Assembly: GCA_947179485.1 (NCBI GenBank)
Contig: OX359245.1
Coordinates: forward strand, 25,469,067-25,533,066
Source of the DNA: Allacma fusca
Taxonomy: Eukaryota; Arthropoda; Collembola; Symphypleona; Sminthuridae
Reading direction: 5' to 3'
DNA: 64,000 bases
Positions 1-11,409 of this stretch are shown here, piece after piece; within the stretch, counting starts at the first letter, position 1; each line of letters begins with the position of its first letter. The translations under genes were made by a program, and so were the position numbers. The notes under the pieces were generated by a model, which ran no database searches, was not told the DNA's origin, and saw only the letters and a program-made list of their open reading frames with translations.

Positions 1-1913
1 CAAGTAGCATTTCAAGTATCATTTAAAGTAATAATTTAAAGTAATAATTTCAATTTTCAATTTGAAGTATCATTTCCAGTATCATTACAAGTATCATTTC
101 CAGTATCATTACAAGTATCATTTCAAGTATCATTTAAAGTTTCAATTTCAAGTATCACTTAAAGTATCATTTCAAGTTTCAATTTCAAGTAGCATTTCAA
201 GTATCGTTTCGTGTTTCAATTTCAAGTAGCATTTCAAGTATCATTTCAAGTATCAATTCAAGTATTTTTTAAAGTTTCAATTTCAAGTATCATTTAAAGT
301 TTCAATTTCAAGTATCATTTAAAGTTTCAATTTCAAGTATCACTTCAAGTATCATTTCAAGTTTCAATTTCAAGTAGCATTTCAAGTATCGTTTCGAGTT
401 TCAATTTTAAGTATTTTTTAAAGTTTCAATTTCAATTATCATTTCAAGTTTCAATTATCATTTCAAGTTTCAATTATCATTTCAAGTTTCAATTATCATT
501 TCAAGTTTCAATTATCATTTCAAGTTTCAATTATCATTTCAAGTTTCAATTATCATTTCAAGTTTCAATTATCATTTCAAGTTTCAATTATCATTTCAAG
601 TTTCAATTATCATTTCAAGTTTCAATTATCATTTCAAGTTTCAATTATCATTTCAAGTTTCAATTATCATTTCAAGTTTCAATTATCATTTCAAGTTTCA
701 ATTATCATTTCAAGTTTCAATTATCATTTCAAGTTTCAATTATCATTTCAAGTTTCAATTATCATTTCAAGTTTCAATTATTATTTCAAGTTTCAATTTC
801 AAGTATTAATTTCAAGTTTCAATTTCCAGTATTAATTTCCAGTTTCAATTTCAAGTATGAATTGCCAGTTTCAATTTCAAATATTAATTACCAGTTTCAG
901 TTTCAAGTAATACTTTCAAGTAATAATTTCAAGTATCATTTAAAGTAATAATACAAGTATGATTTAAAGTAATAATTTCAAGTATCATTTAAAGTAATAA
1001 TACAAGTATCATTTAATGTAATAATTTCAAGTATCATTTAAAGTAATAATTTCAAGTATCATTTAATGTAATAATTTCAAGTATCAATTAAAGTAATAAT
1101 TTCAAGTTTTATTTAAAGTAATAATTTCAGGTATCATTTAAAGTAATAATACAAGTATGATTTAAAGTAATAATTTCAAGTATCATTTAAAGTAATAATT
1201 TCAAGTATCATTTAATGTAATAATTTCAAGTATCATTTAAAGTAATAATTTCAAGTTTTATTTAAAGTAATAATTTCAAGTATCATTTAATGTAATAATT
1301 TCAAGTATCATTTAAAGTAATAATTTCAAGTTTTATTTAAAGTAATAATTTCAAGTATCATTTAAAGTAATAATTTCAAGTTTTATTTAAAGTAATAATT
1401 TCAAGTATCATTTAATGTAATAATTTCAAGTATCATTCAAAGTAATAATTTCAAGTATCATTTAATGTAATAATTTCAAGTATCATTTAAAGTAATAATT
1501 TCAAGTTTTATTTAAAGTAATAATTTCAAGTATCATTTAAAGTAATAATACAAGTATGATTTAAAGTAATAATTTCAAGTCTCATTTAAAGTAATAATTT
1601 CAAGTCTCATTTAAAGTAATAATTTCAAGTCTCATTTAAAGTAATAATTTCAAGTATCATTTAATGTAATAATTTCAAGTATCATTTAAAGTAATAATTT
1701 CAAGTTTTATTTAAAGTAATAATTTCAAGTATCATTTAATGTAATAATTTCAAGTATCATTTAAAGTAATAATTTCAAGTTTTATTTAAAGTAATAATTT
1801 CAAGTATCATTTAAAGTAATAATTTCAAGTTTTATTTAAAGTAATAATTTCAAGTATCATTTAAAGTAATAATTTCAAGTATCATATCAAGTATCGTTTC
1901 AAGTTAAAATGTA
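1..1913. repeat. AT-rich satellite array (three related zones)
   Basis: Short related units built from cAAGTaTCaTTt run without a break. About 1-425 is a degenerate mix. About 426-785 is a near-perfect 19-bp tandem repeat (unit caattatcatttcaagttt, roughly 18-19 copies). About 905-1913 is a 25-bp tandem repeat (unit aagtatcatttaaagtaat plus aattt), with variants having atgt or tttt in place of aagt or atca. The array is cut by the left window edge, so its full size is unknown. Confidence 0.97.
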
Positions 1914-1917
1914 TTTA

Positions 1918-2430
1918 TTATTCAAGTATTGTTAGCCGATTTATAATAACAACGGGATTTAATTTGCCTTTTTTATTGGTATCGCAATTAGTATTTTGAA
2001 AACGGTATTCTTCTCTGCAAAGGAATTTCATGATTTTTGTTATAGTACCTTCTTGGTTTAATAAATCAAATGAGCCGGTTGGGTTTACATCAGCTGCAAA
2101 TCGGGATATCCAGGGAAATTGGAATAATTGTAATAAAACGTTTCGTTCAATTTCCCCTATGCTATATGCTTGCAGCCGTGCCAACTGAAGTGTGCAGATG
2201 TGAATACAGTCAAAGCTCCTTATAGTAATTTCCGCTATATGCAACTTCTCTTTATAGTCATAAAATAATTCTGTCCCGGCAATCCTTCCATATATCCTAA
2301 TATTAAATAATTTCCCAATAGGCAACTTCCCAATAGTCACAACCTCTATTGTCCGGCACATTTTCAGTCGCGAGGAATATGAACTCTCCATATAGTCACA
2401 TAATTTTGAAAAATCTAACCGAACTGCCAT
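1918..2430 (-). CDS. Hypothetical protein, 170 residues
   Basis: A single open frame of 170 codons starts at ATG 2430-2428 and ends next to the satellite array. I do not recognise the protein. It is mixed hydrophobic and basic, with no signal peptide or membrane segment. Two short elements stand out: IGKLPIGKLFNIRIYGRI near residues 33-50 and a C-terminal part with several Cys. The frame is long for such AT-rich DNA, which argues that it is or was coding. It sits between satellite arrays of opposite orientation and points the same way as the transposase at 3.3-4.4 kb, so it may be cargo or a second gene of a mobile element. That link is inference. It could also be one exon of a larger gene. 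Confidence 0.4.
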   Translation of the reverse strand: MAVRLDFSKLCDYMESSYSSRLKMCRTIEVVTIGKLPIGKLFNIRIYGRIAGTELFYDYKEKLHIAEITIRSFDCIHICTLQLARLQAYSIGEIERNVLLQLFQFPWISRFAADVNPTGSFDLLNQEGTITKIMKFLCREEYRFQNTNCDTNKKGKLNPVVIINRLTILE

Positions 2431-2992
2431 CTACATTTCTAAATTAATGAATTACTTTTAATGCACACCATGTATGTACAAGTATTTTTATGGTAAAATG
2501 ATACATAGCATGTGTCATTTTTTGTCCACTGTAGTCCTCTACTCCTCTTATATCCATTTCGTGCATTTGTACACAAAATATTTTCGAAAAAAAAGATGCA
2601 TGAATCCGAATAGTCAACTAGTTGACTATTCAGTAGCCAATATTCTGTATACTCATCTTTTATAGCTAGTCCCCTGCGATGTGACTATAAAGAGGTTTGA
2701 CTGTGTCTCTATGCATTTGCATACTTGAAACGTGATTTGTTTTGTTCGTAAATGACACATTGTGAGAATATATGTGCTTTTTGGCATTGTTATATCTTGA
2801 TTAAAGTATTTGAATTAAATTAGCATTAAGTATTCGAATAAATCGGTATTTGAGTGTTACCAATTCTTATTTTTGGAAGTATTTATCAGTACAAATGTTG
2901 AGGTTGGTTTTAAATTTCAATACCGTAGGGTCACGAAAAATTAAATCCGCATCTAATTCCCAATCGGCTGACTAGACTTGAATAAGAAATAC

Positions 2993-3262
2993 ATTTTAAC
3001 TTGAAATCACATTTAAAATCATACTTGAATTTAATACTTGAAATGATACTTGAAATTATTACATTAAATGAGACTTGAAATTAATACTTGAAATGATACC
3101 TGAAATTATTACTTGAAATTATTACTTGAAATTGAAACTGGTAATTAATATTTGAAATTGAAACTGGAAATTAATACTTGAAATTGAAACTGGTAATTCA
3201 TACTTTAAATGATAGTTGAAATTTATACTTGAAATGATACTTGAAATATAAACTTTAAACGG
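2993..3262. repeat. Inverted block of the same satellite
   Basis: Units such as acttgaaattattac and acttgaaatgatac are the reverse complement of the 25-bp and 19-bp units at 1-1913. The two arrays therefore lie as inverted arms around about 1.08 kb that holds the 170-residue frame. The right arm is shorter and more degenerate. Confidence 0.9.
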
Positions 3263-3311
3263 AGTTCATTGTGCTGAATTTGAAAAATAATATTATTGGT
3301 TAGTGAGACAT

Positions 3312-4368
3312 TTATGCACAGGCATCGCATTCACATTCCTCAATTAATATTGGATTTGCAGAATGCCCGGGATATACCCTGTGAATATCGTTTAAAAAAC
3401 GTTGCAGCCGTCTACCAACGTTTCTGCGTGTATTCGGAATTTCTGACAGAGTGTTGTATGTGTACAAGTACTCTGCAATGTACCCATCAACCATGTCTAC
3501 CGATCGACATGTCTTTAAGTGCGATTTCAAAACTCGCCAACTTCGTTCCAATGTATTGTCATGCACTTTGACTCGAACACCACCACCCGGCAAGACTTCC
3601 CCTAAACTTGGGTGACCATTTGGAACTATAGCTCTCCTCCCTCTTACAAATTCATGGCTATGAATGACAGCCTCGTGACCAGTGAACCCAAGAATGTCAC
3701 ATCCAGTGTAGGATCTGTGACCGTCTGACATTATGAAGGAATCTTGTCGAATATGATTCAGCATTAGTGGCCACAAAATGCATCTTCTTTTGTCAGGAAT
3801 TTGGACTACAAATCGTTTTCGTGTAACGCGACTTATACCGCCAAACACCCACAAAGCTCTCCTCATTTCTCTTCCGCGGTGGTATTTAGGAGTGAAAAGA
3901 TGACTCTCATCAACTTCAACCACATCTCCGGGTCCACCAATTTGATCCTCGTCGTGACAATGTGTCACATCACACACCTCACGACAAAAATTATAAACAT
4001 CTACAGCAGTAGATTGGCCAACCTCACAATGCAAATACGCATGTGTGACCCGAATGTCCAAAAACCAGCACACGATTAATTTAAAAGTGGTAAAAAATGG
4101 CAGTTTGACTCTTTCAAAGAAAGTGCCTTTCAAAGGGTTTATGGTGGGTCTACTACAGGTCCTTCGACAACACCGCCATCTAAACCTTTTTGAAAGTTGG
4201 AGCTGCTTCGCGAGTCATTGCAAACAAGCATTGCGGACAGTTTGGAGCTTCACGTGGAATCAATCCCAAATCATATGCAGCTTCAAGCGCTGTCTGTTCA
4301 TCTGGCATGGCCAGGGCAAACGTAAATAAATTAACATTTGGAGTTAGAAGAAACCGTGGGAAAGCCAT
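3312..4368 (-). pseudogene. Merlin-type DNA transposase (IS1016/ISXO2-like), frameshifted
   Basis: The minus strand encodes a DDE transposase of the IS1595/IS1016 class, which in animals corresponds to the Merlin superfamily. The N-terminal part (4368-4180) starts at an ATG and carries the first Cys pair of a zinc ribbon (NCPQCLF). The second Cys cluster (RWRCCRRTC) and the motif KGTFFERVKL continue in another frame that runs on to the stop at 3312. The frame changes by one base in a five-A run (minus strand) near 4183-4188, after which the first frame hits a stop. The catalytic core shows the family pattern: VVEVDES (first D), IMSDGHRSY (second D) and NTLERSW (final acidic residue), with GGPGDVVEV and LWVFGGI typical of the ISXO2-like domain. 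One indel makes it non-functional as read, unless it is a sequencing error. I found no convincing terminal inverted repeats. Confidence 0.85.
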
Positions 4369-4572
4369 TTATTAGGCTTATATAAACTAGTTCCTTGCTG
4401 TATAAAGGACCGGTCACAGAAATAAGTCGGGGGGGAATTATTTGTTTTGCAATTAAAACTTGAGTGAAATATTTCCGATCAATTTTAAGTGAATGCTTTA
4501 GCGAGTAGAGCTGAGCATGAAATGACTGAAGTGGGGACTGAAATAATGAGCAAAGAACGAAACGTTTTCCAG

Positions 4573-4829
4573 AAGCGTTTCATTGGTTGGATCTATGTAG
4601 CTTGATTCTATGGGGAAGTAATGAAACGTTTTAGAAATAAACAAGGAGGTCTGTTATTGGTTGAGTCAGCGTATAGCTTGAGGCTTTTTAGCTGCCATGA
4701 AATCAAGCGTTTCATTGGTTGGATCTATGTAGCTTGATTCTATGGGGCACTAATGAAACGTTTTAGAAATAAACAAGGTCTGTTATTGGTTGAGTCAGCG
4801 TAGCTTGAGGCTTTTTAACTGTCATGAAA
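4573..4829. repeat. Tandem duplication of about 131 bp
   Basis: Two adjacent copies begin with gcgtttcattggttggatct (about 4575 and 4707) and end with a gaggctttttarctgycatg-like segment. They differ by a few substitutions and small indels. The unit contains a second, inverted-looking gaaacgtttt motif. No coding content is seen. Confidence 0.9.
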
Positions 4830-4989
4830 TCGTTGGACAATTGTATACAGCAGTACTGTCGTCCATTTTTTAAAGGAATGCTTTGCCCACGAATTAAGAA
4901 GAATTCGTTCTTGGGACATTGAGAGAAATGTATGAGTTAGTCATTGAGAGGAGACATGAACTTGACATTGAAAAACAATGTATGAGATG

Positions 4990-5225
4990 ACTGTCACACG
5001 GAGGATACATATACATTGCACTCACGGAGGATACATATGTATTTTCCTTGGAGAGGATACATATACATTGCACTCACGGAGGATACATATGGATTTTCCT
5101 TGGAGAGGATACATATGATTCCCACTCACGGAGGATACATATAGATTTTCCTTGGAGAGGATACATATGATTCCCACTCACAGAGGATACATATGTAACT
5201 GTAACACAGAGGATACATATGCACC
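4990..5225. repeat. Minisatellite based on ggatacatat
   Basis: The core ggaggatacatat or gagaggatacatat recurs about eight times at roughly 28-34 bp spacing, alternating with spacers such as attttccttg and cactcacgg. It ends about 245 bp before the start of the RBR ligase gene. Confidence 0.9.
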
Positions 5226-5470
5226 CTTCTTGCTTAAATCCAACCAATAAATCTATTCCATTCACTTCTTACTCTCATACCTCGGGAACTAGAGGATTAC
5301 AGACAAAAATTCTGTCAGATTCTCAATACACTCCACCATATAGTGTCTTAAAGTAAACTTGTTCCTACTCTGCTGTAATACTGATATTTATATTAATATG
5401 ATTGAGGAAAAATGTAATTTTATAATATTTTTAAAATGTTACAGCTGGGCAATAAAGTGACTGACACACC

Positions 5471-8400
5471 ATGCAAGTTGTTTCTTATAACGGAGCATAT
5501 GAGAAATGTACTCAATGCCATGAATTCATTGTTCCACTGGCTGGGTTACGGCTTCACGATTGTAATGACTGTATTTGCAAGTAAGTTAATTTTTTCAGTA
5601 ATTATTTAATTGTACGTACTTAATTAAGTAATTATATAACATTTACGGACACATTTACCACATATGAACTTAAATAGCTTGAGCCCTCCGTGGTAAAATC
5701 CAACCAACATTTACATTTTTGAACCCATTTGTGTTGTATAATTTTTGTTTGTTTTGGGTTTGGATCCCGATATTGACGTTTCTGCATGTTGGAGATTCAA
5801 GTGTTTCATTTCTAGGCTAATTGGAATAATAATTATTTATATATATATATATTATACGTGGATTTATTTTGATTCCTAGAGCATGCCTTCGGAGTTTCGT
5901 TCTGGAAAACAGTGGAGATTCCCTTGTTAAATGTCCCAGGAAAAATTGTGACAAATTTATACTTCTGTCGGAAATTAAGGCGGTATATACGATTCGTAAA
6001 TAGAATTTGTATTTAGGAAAATAGAAGAAATAGAACCACAGAATTCAGTATGATAGATAATATGGTATTGATATCTTTACAGGTGTTATCGAAAACAGAG
6101 TACATATTCTATCTGGAGGCTTCAGGAAGATTTGACAAAGGAATTCTGTCCTCAGACGTTAAAAAGCGGAGTGCCAATAATGACGATTGTTTGAAAGGAA
6201 TTGTATCTCCTTCGAATGAATCTCGTGTGGGCTCATTTTCACCGCATGTAGTTGAACCAGTCCAGAACTTTTCCCGTTCAACGAATTCCATGGACGCCAA
6301 AGTCGCCTGGCCGTCCCCTTCTAGGATTGTCAATCAGCAGAGTCAAAACTGGGAAAAAACTGAGCTGAGTGGACCTTTAGACATAGCATTTAATCGAGAG
6401 CCTTGTGACTGTGAGTTTTGTGGTCTTAAATTAAATTTCGGGAAAGGGATTTTGCTTCAAGCTTGCCTTCATGTGTTTTGCAGGTAATATTTTTCAAGCC
6501 CACTGTTACTGTGAGTATTCTTTGAAAAAATTCATTAAGTTAATGCCAGTGTGTTTCTATGTTAGAGAATGTCTGCGAGAGGCAGTGATGGGATCGAGTG
6601 GAGGACCAGTGCCTTGTCCTAACCAGTGTGGTCAGAAACTGTACGAAAGGGAAATCAAAGCTGTAATAAAATTAAATTGTTGTTCATTTGAGCTAAACTA
6701 TGTTAGCATGGAATTGTCGTTACTAATTATTGCGATTCTGTTGAAATAGTTTGCAGAATTATATATAAGTAGGAGATTTATAAATGTTTTGTTTCAGGTG
6801 GTTTCGCAGGATGAATATGAAAGGTTTTCGAAGAGACAGATACTCACTGCTACTCAGGAATTACCAATTTTCCTGTGCAAAACTAGAAACTGTGATGGCA
6901 TTTGTATTCCTGAAAATGATGCCAAAATTTTTCTGTGCAGCATTTGCAATAGGCAGAATTGTTTGTCTTGCGGAGTAAGTATAATTTTTTAAAGGTGATG
7001 TTTAGTTCTAAATATAAATAATAAATTATGAAATTCTAATATTAAATTATTTTGGTTTTCTACCCAGACTATTCATGATGGAATTCCATGCGATCGCTGG
7101 AAGAAACTCAGATTGGAAGCCGACCGATCCGGCAGTAAATTAACCGACGAAGAATTATTAGCAAAGTCAGAAGATTTTGGATATAAACACATCAGCCGGA
7201 CTGTCCAGGAGCTTTTGCAAGGATTTCCAGATGTATTGAATCTTCATTATATTAAAAACCTGCTTTAAGTTGGAATGAAATTTCGATGCTATTGTAAGCG
7301 AATATTATATTTTTAAAAGGATGATCTCGCATTATATTATGAAGCTGCGGCAAACATTTTTGAAGAGTCAACAGTTGTGCCTACAGTTCAAGATTTTGAA
7401 TGCTTAATTTGTACAAACATGACATCCGACGTGGAAACGGGGGGAGGGTTTCTACTGCAACAGTGTGGTCATGCGTTTTGCAAGTATTGAAAAATTAAAC
7501 TAAAAGGATTACGATTTCGAATGAAACCTTCTACATTACATTAATTTGAATGTATTTTTCAATAATTAGGTCATGCTTACAGAGCATAGTCAACTTAGCG
7601 GAAGAGATGCCAGTTCCATGCCCGTACGATGGAGAAGGAGGACGCTGCAAAGGATTTATGTCTGCGGCAGAATTTAAAACAGTAAGGATAGAATATTAAA
7701 ATTAATTTCGTCAAGAACTTCCAGATTAAAGTTTTATTTCTAAAATGAAATTGATTTTATATTTCATATTCAGTGATATTTAATTTATTTATTAAATTTT
7801 CAGTTAGCGTCGGAAACCGTTTTTGAGAAGCATATCAGATGGGGGTGGAGTGTTGCAGCGGATATTCTCCAGAAGAAATTTCGTTGCCTGGAACGAACTT
7901 GTGCTGGGTTTTGGGAAATTGAAGATAAAGTCCCCACTGGAATTTACATTTGTCCTGTGTGCAGAAGCGAAAACTGTGTGAACTGTAATGTAAGTTTATT
8001 TAATAGGTCTGTACAATTTAGAAGGAATTTAAATAGAAGTGCTATAAATACCTGAGTATATAATTTTTTTTAGCTGTCAAAGCTTAATGTCTTATTAATA
8101 ACGCATCTGGAGAGAAACCAAATATATGAATAATTTAGTATTTACGATTTTTATTTTATAATAGTATAGTCAACATAAATAATGTTATTGGCTTATAGAC
8201 AATTCACCCTACTGAGACATGTGCTGAGCTCCAGGAGAAGTTAAGAAAGGAGGCGGAACTCATTAAAGATGAAGAGAATCGTCGAGTTCAACAGGAGAAC
8301 GAGAAGACTGGAGAGTTGGAAGTGAATGTAAGTAACAAGCGATGATTTGTCCTGATTGTAAATGCTTACCGCTCTTTTTGTGCAGGAGTCGGCGCTTACA

Positions 8401-8568
8401 ATAATGGAATTTATTTTTATCAATATGATTTTTTTCTAGAAATTAATCAACAACAAGCAATTCATGCGATGTCCGTATTGTGGTTTCGTTTGTGAGAAGA
8501 TAAGTGGGTGTGCACACGTTGTGTGTTTGAATCGGGCTTGTAAGCAGAAATTTAACTGGTATAACTAG
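5471..8568 (+). CDS. RBR E3 ubiquitin ligase, HOIL-1/RBCK1-related, with repeated RING1 units
   Basis: Eleven exons give 590 residues: 5471-5580, 5880-5982, 6083-6483, 6566-6662, 6798-6974, 7068-7232, 7320-7483, 7570-7681, 7804-7989, 8199-8327, 8440-8568. An in-frame stop lies just upstream of the ATG. RBR ligases move ubiquitin from E2 to a RING2 cysteine and then to substrate. Order of domains: a RING1-like unit (C13, C16, C31, C34/C36, C39, C55, C60; the usual His position is Asp33); a second, canonical C3HC4 RING1 (C181, C184, C199, H201, C204, C207, C222, C226); an IBR with FLCKTRNCDG and NCLSCGTIHDG, very like HOIL-1; a third RING1 (C379, C382, C400, H402, C405, C408); a second IBR; and a short RING2 (C559, C562) whose likely catalytic cysteine is C572 in SGCAH. 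RING2 stops at residue 590, before the usual last zinc ligands. No UBL or NZF domain is seen. The family call is strong; function is inferred. Confidence 0.85.
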
Positions 8569-8935
8569 CTCCCAAAGACTTAACTAACTTTGTCATTCGG
8601 CGCGGCAAATCGTCTTATGGAGATATACATAATTATGTATAAGTACTTTCTTAACCTGCAGTTTTGCCGTTGTAATTATTACCTGAAGATGTTACGTATC
8701 GTTTATTCGTAGTTTTGTAATATTTACGTGGAACGGTAACGAATCATGAGTTATTTAATAATAAAAATAATTGCTTTTTCAACGTCAATAAATCGTGAGC
8801 TACCTTCATTAATACCCACATTTATATAATATAGGACTAAATTTAGTCCAGTTAATCCATAATTTCATTGGCTAAAACGTAACATAATAAAGACTGTTCT
8901 TGGGTTGTATACAGACTGACACAAGATTTCACCAC
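8569..8935. other. Intergenic, RBR ligase to dsRBD-CK1 kinase
   Basis: The gap is 367 bp and AT-rich. It must hold the end of the ligase transcript and the promoter of the next gene. An aataaa-like run lies near 8757-8766. I see nothing else. Confidence 0.6.
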
Positions 8936-11409
8936 ATGCACTCTGAATTAGGGTAAGTATATGCATAAAGGATAAAATTGTGATTATGCAACATGCACAA
9001 ATAACAAATTCGAAATCACATAAGGCGCCTAATTCAGTCCCGCGACCACTGCAGTTTACTGCAAAGAACTGTCCTAATTATAGTTCGAATCTAATTTTAA
9101 TTGAAGACGCCATATCTACGTTTAATTACAGGCTACTTGTAGTCCGAACAGTATCAACTCCTGCTGTTTTAATTTTAAACATGGTTCCCTTCGCCGCTTA
9201 TCAAGCTTCCGAAATCGAGGGCCAAATTTTGAAGAAAGTTGTAAGCAATCTTAACTCCTTGGGGATTCGGCAATACTTATTTCCCCAAGAAACTCTGTCA
9301 CACGTAACGAAGAAGCTAGGATGCAGGGATCCACTTTATGTGACAAAGCAGAAGGCGGTAATGTCACAACAATACTTCAATGAGATCATGAGATCACGTT
9401 TGATAGAGTATTTTAGAGTTTTGTATTTATTGTTCAATAATTAATATTTACATATTGTAGAAAGTACAGATTTACACTACATATTTAGAATATTGTGATA
9501 AGTTAATGATGCTTGTCTTGCAGCAAAAATTCCGGCTTGAATGCTAACACGATCAATTGATCTACAGGTACCTCCAGGAGATTGTTGGAACTTTGTGGTT
9601 ACTTGCATAGTTGGAACGAACCACGTTTCTGGTGAATCATGTGACGAGTCTAGAGCAATAGAACTTGCAGCTTGCACTATGTTAGTCAGACTCCTCCTAA
9701 AAGTAATTTTGGAGAATGACAGTTCCGAATGTCCCGAAGACCCTGCTAAGGATTTTCGCTATCTAAATCTGGGATTTCGTCTAGATACTGCAATGAATTT
9801 CCAGTCCATTGAACATCTTCAAGTAGTGAGTGTGAATGCCTTGATAATGTATAGTTCTGCGACAAATCTTCCGATTCAGATGTATTTAGTCAGAATTTTT
9901 ACATTCATGTAATAATTCATTTTCATTGTTTGATACAATTTGGCAGCCTTTGGAGGAGGATTCACCCAAGAAAGTTATTAAAATTTGCCATCGGGCTAGG
10001 GAATCGCAAACAGAAGAGCGCATGTCGTCGAAAGAATTCTGCTCGAAGTACAAAATCCAAAGGCGCATTGACACCGGTTCATTTGGAGTGGTTATGATGG
10101 GCACGGCTCTGAAAAATAATGAAGCAAGTAACCTACTCAGATTCAGTAGACTTTAGGCAATGCTTTCCAAATAATTGTTTTTTTTGCATTCTAGCTGGTT
10201 GCATTAAAATTTGAATCGGGTACAAATCGGCATTCGAAATTGTTATATGAACAAGAAGCCACGCGAAGGTTAAATGCAGGGGGAGCTACTGTGCCACCGG
10301 TTTTGTCAGTTATTTTTACTTTGCAAATGAGATTATATATTTGTATAAAATTACTTATACATATAGGTGCATGAAATATGAATTTATCACTGTGTATTTG
10401 ACATGCTCACATTAGTATTTTTTTGTAATTTCAGGGACTTTTTTCGCTACAAAACTCATCTTGTCCAAGTCATGCCATTTTTAGGGCCTAGCTTGGAAAT
10501 GATGTATCAACGTTTTCGTCCGTTCTGCTTTGATACCGTCCGCAAACTAGGACATCAGATGATAAGGTGTATTCAGTCCATACATACTGTAGGTTTTATT
10601 CATAGGGATATTAAACCTGGAAATTTTGTGCTGGATTACCACCAGAAGGTAGTACATGATTTTTTAATAATTGCCATGGTCATACAGGAAGATTTTTTGT
10701 GTACGAATCCTTTAGGAAAATATTTCAACAGAAGTATTATTTTTTAGGTCTGGATCATAGATTTGGGCTTATCTAAGCCTTTTGGATGTGAAGACGAAGC
10801 GAAAATATACAGTCCGTTGGATCAGAGGGAAAAACTTCCAAATTTACCCTTTTCTCGTGTTGGTACGCGGAGATACTGCACTCTACGGTCACATATGGGC
10901 GTGAACCAAAAGTAAACAGTGTATCTCGTTGTCATAGTTTTTCTACAATATAATTCCGTTATTTGTAATTATATATTGTTATGATCATCATTTTTAATCA
11001 ATGCATTTGCTGCATTTAGCTACCAAGATGATTTAATTGCTCTGGGCTACACTTTGGCATACTTCCTCAAAGGTCGGGTACCCTGGAAAGGTCTTCAATC
11101 CGAAGAGGATGTTGAGCGCATGAAAAGAGAGATGGAGCAACACAATTACCTGGAGCTCTATCAAGTATTTTATTCACTATAAACATTTTTTATTCCCACA
11201 AAGGGTAGCATTCAATTAACATTAAAGCGTTTAAATGGTCTATTTATTTGCAGGACTTGCCTCATCCAGCGAATGAGATGCTCCGGACTTACTTCAACTC
11301 CGTCCTTCAGAACCGCTCAGAAAACTATCAAGACAATTATTACGTGAAGCTGCAGGAGATATTTAAGCCCCCAAAAAATTGCCGGCCAGTTTTATTTGAA
11401 TGGGAATAA
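8936..11409 (+). CDS. dsRBD-like domain fused to a divergent casein kinase 1-like kinase
   Basis: Nine exons give 487 residues: 8936-8952, 9132-9357, 9568-9822, 9947-10123, 10195-10304, 10435-10648, 10748-10911, 11020-11164, 11254-11409. If the tiny first exon is wrong, the start is ATG 9181 in the same frame (465 residues). Residues about 55-124 match a double-stranded-RNA-binding fold: ETLSHVTKKLG (helix 1), NFVVTCIVG (strand), then SGESCDESRAIELAACTML (turn and helix 2). The lysines that normally contact RNA in helix 2 are absent, so RNA binding is uncertain. The kinase covers about 201-480: glycine loop IDTGSFGVV, ATP lysine K230 (VALKFES), FIHRDIKPGNF with D320, and DLG (D338) in place of DFG. 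FLGPSLEMMY and GTRRYCTLRSHMG are CK1 signatures. The key catalytic residues are kept, so it is probably active. The third intron in the coding region appears to be GC-AG. CK1 alpha lies 2.5 kb downstream and may be a distant relative. Confidence 0.82.

Noticed and set aside
421..800. Regular repeats that could be taken for a CRISPR array
   Set aside because: Units are contiguous 19-bp repeats with no unique spacers, in a eukaryotic genome.
8936..11409. PKR orthologue
   Set aside because: The kinase has CK1 signatures (LGPSLE, HRDIKPGN, GTRRYC), not those of eIF2alpha kinases, and the dsRBD lacks the usual RNA-contact lysines.
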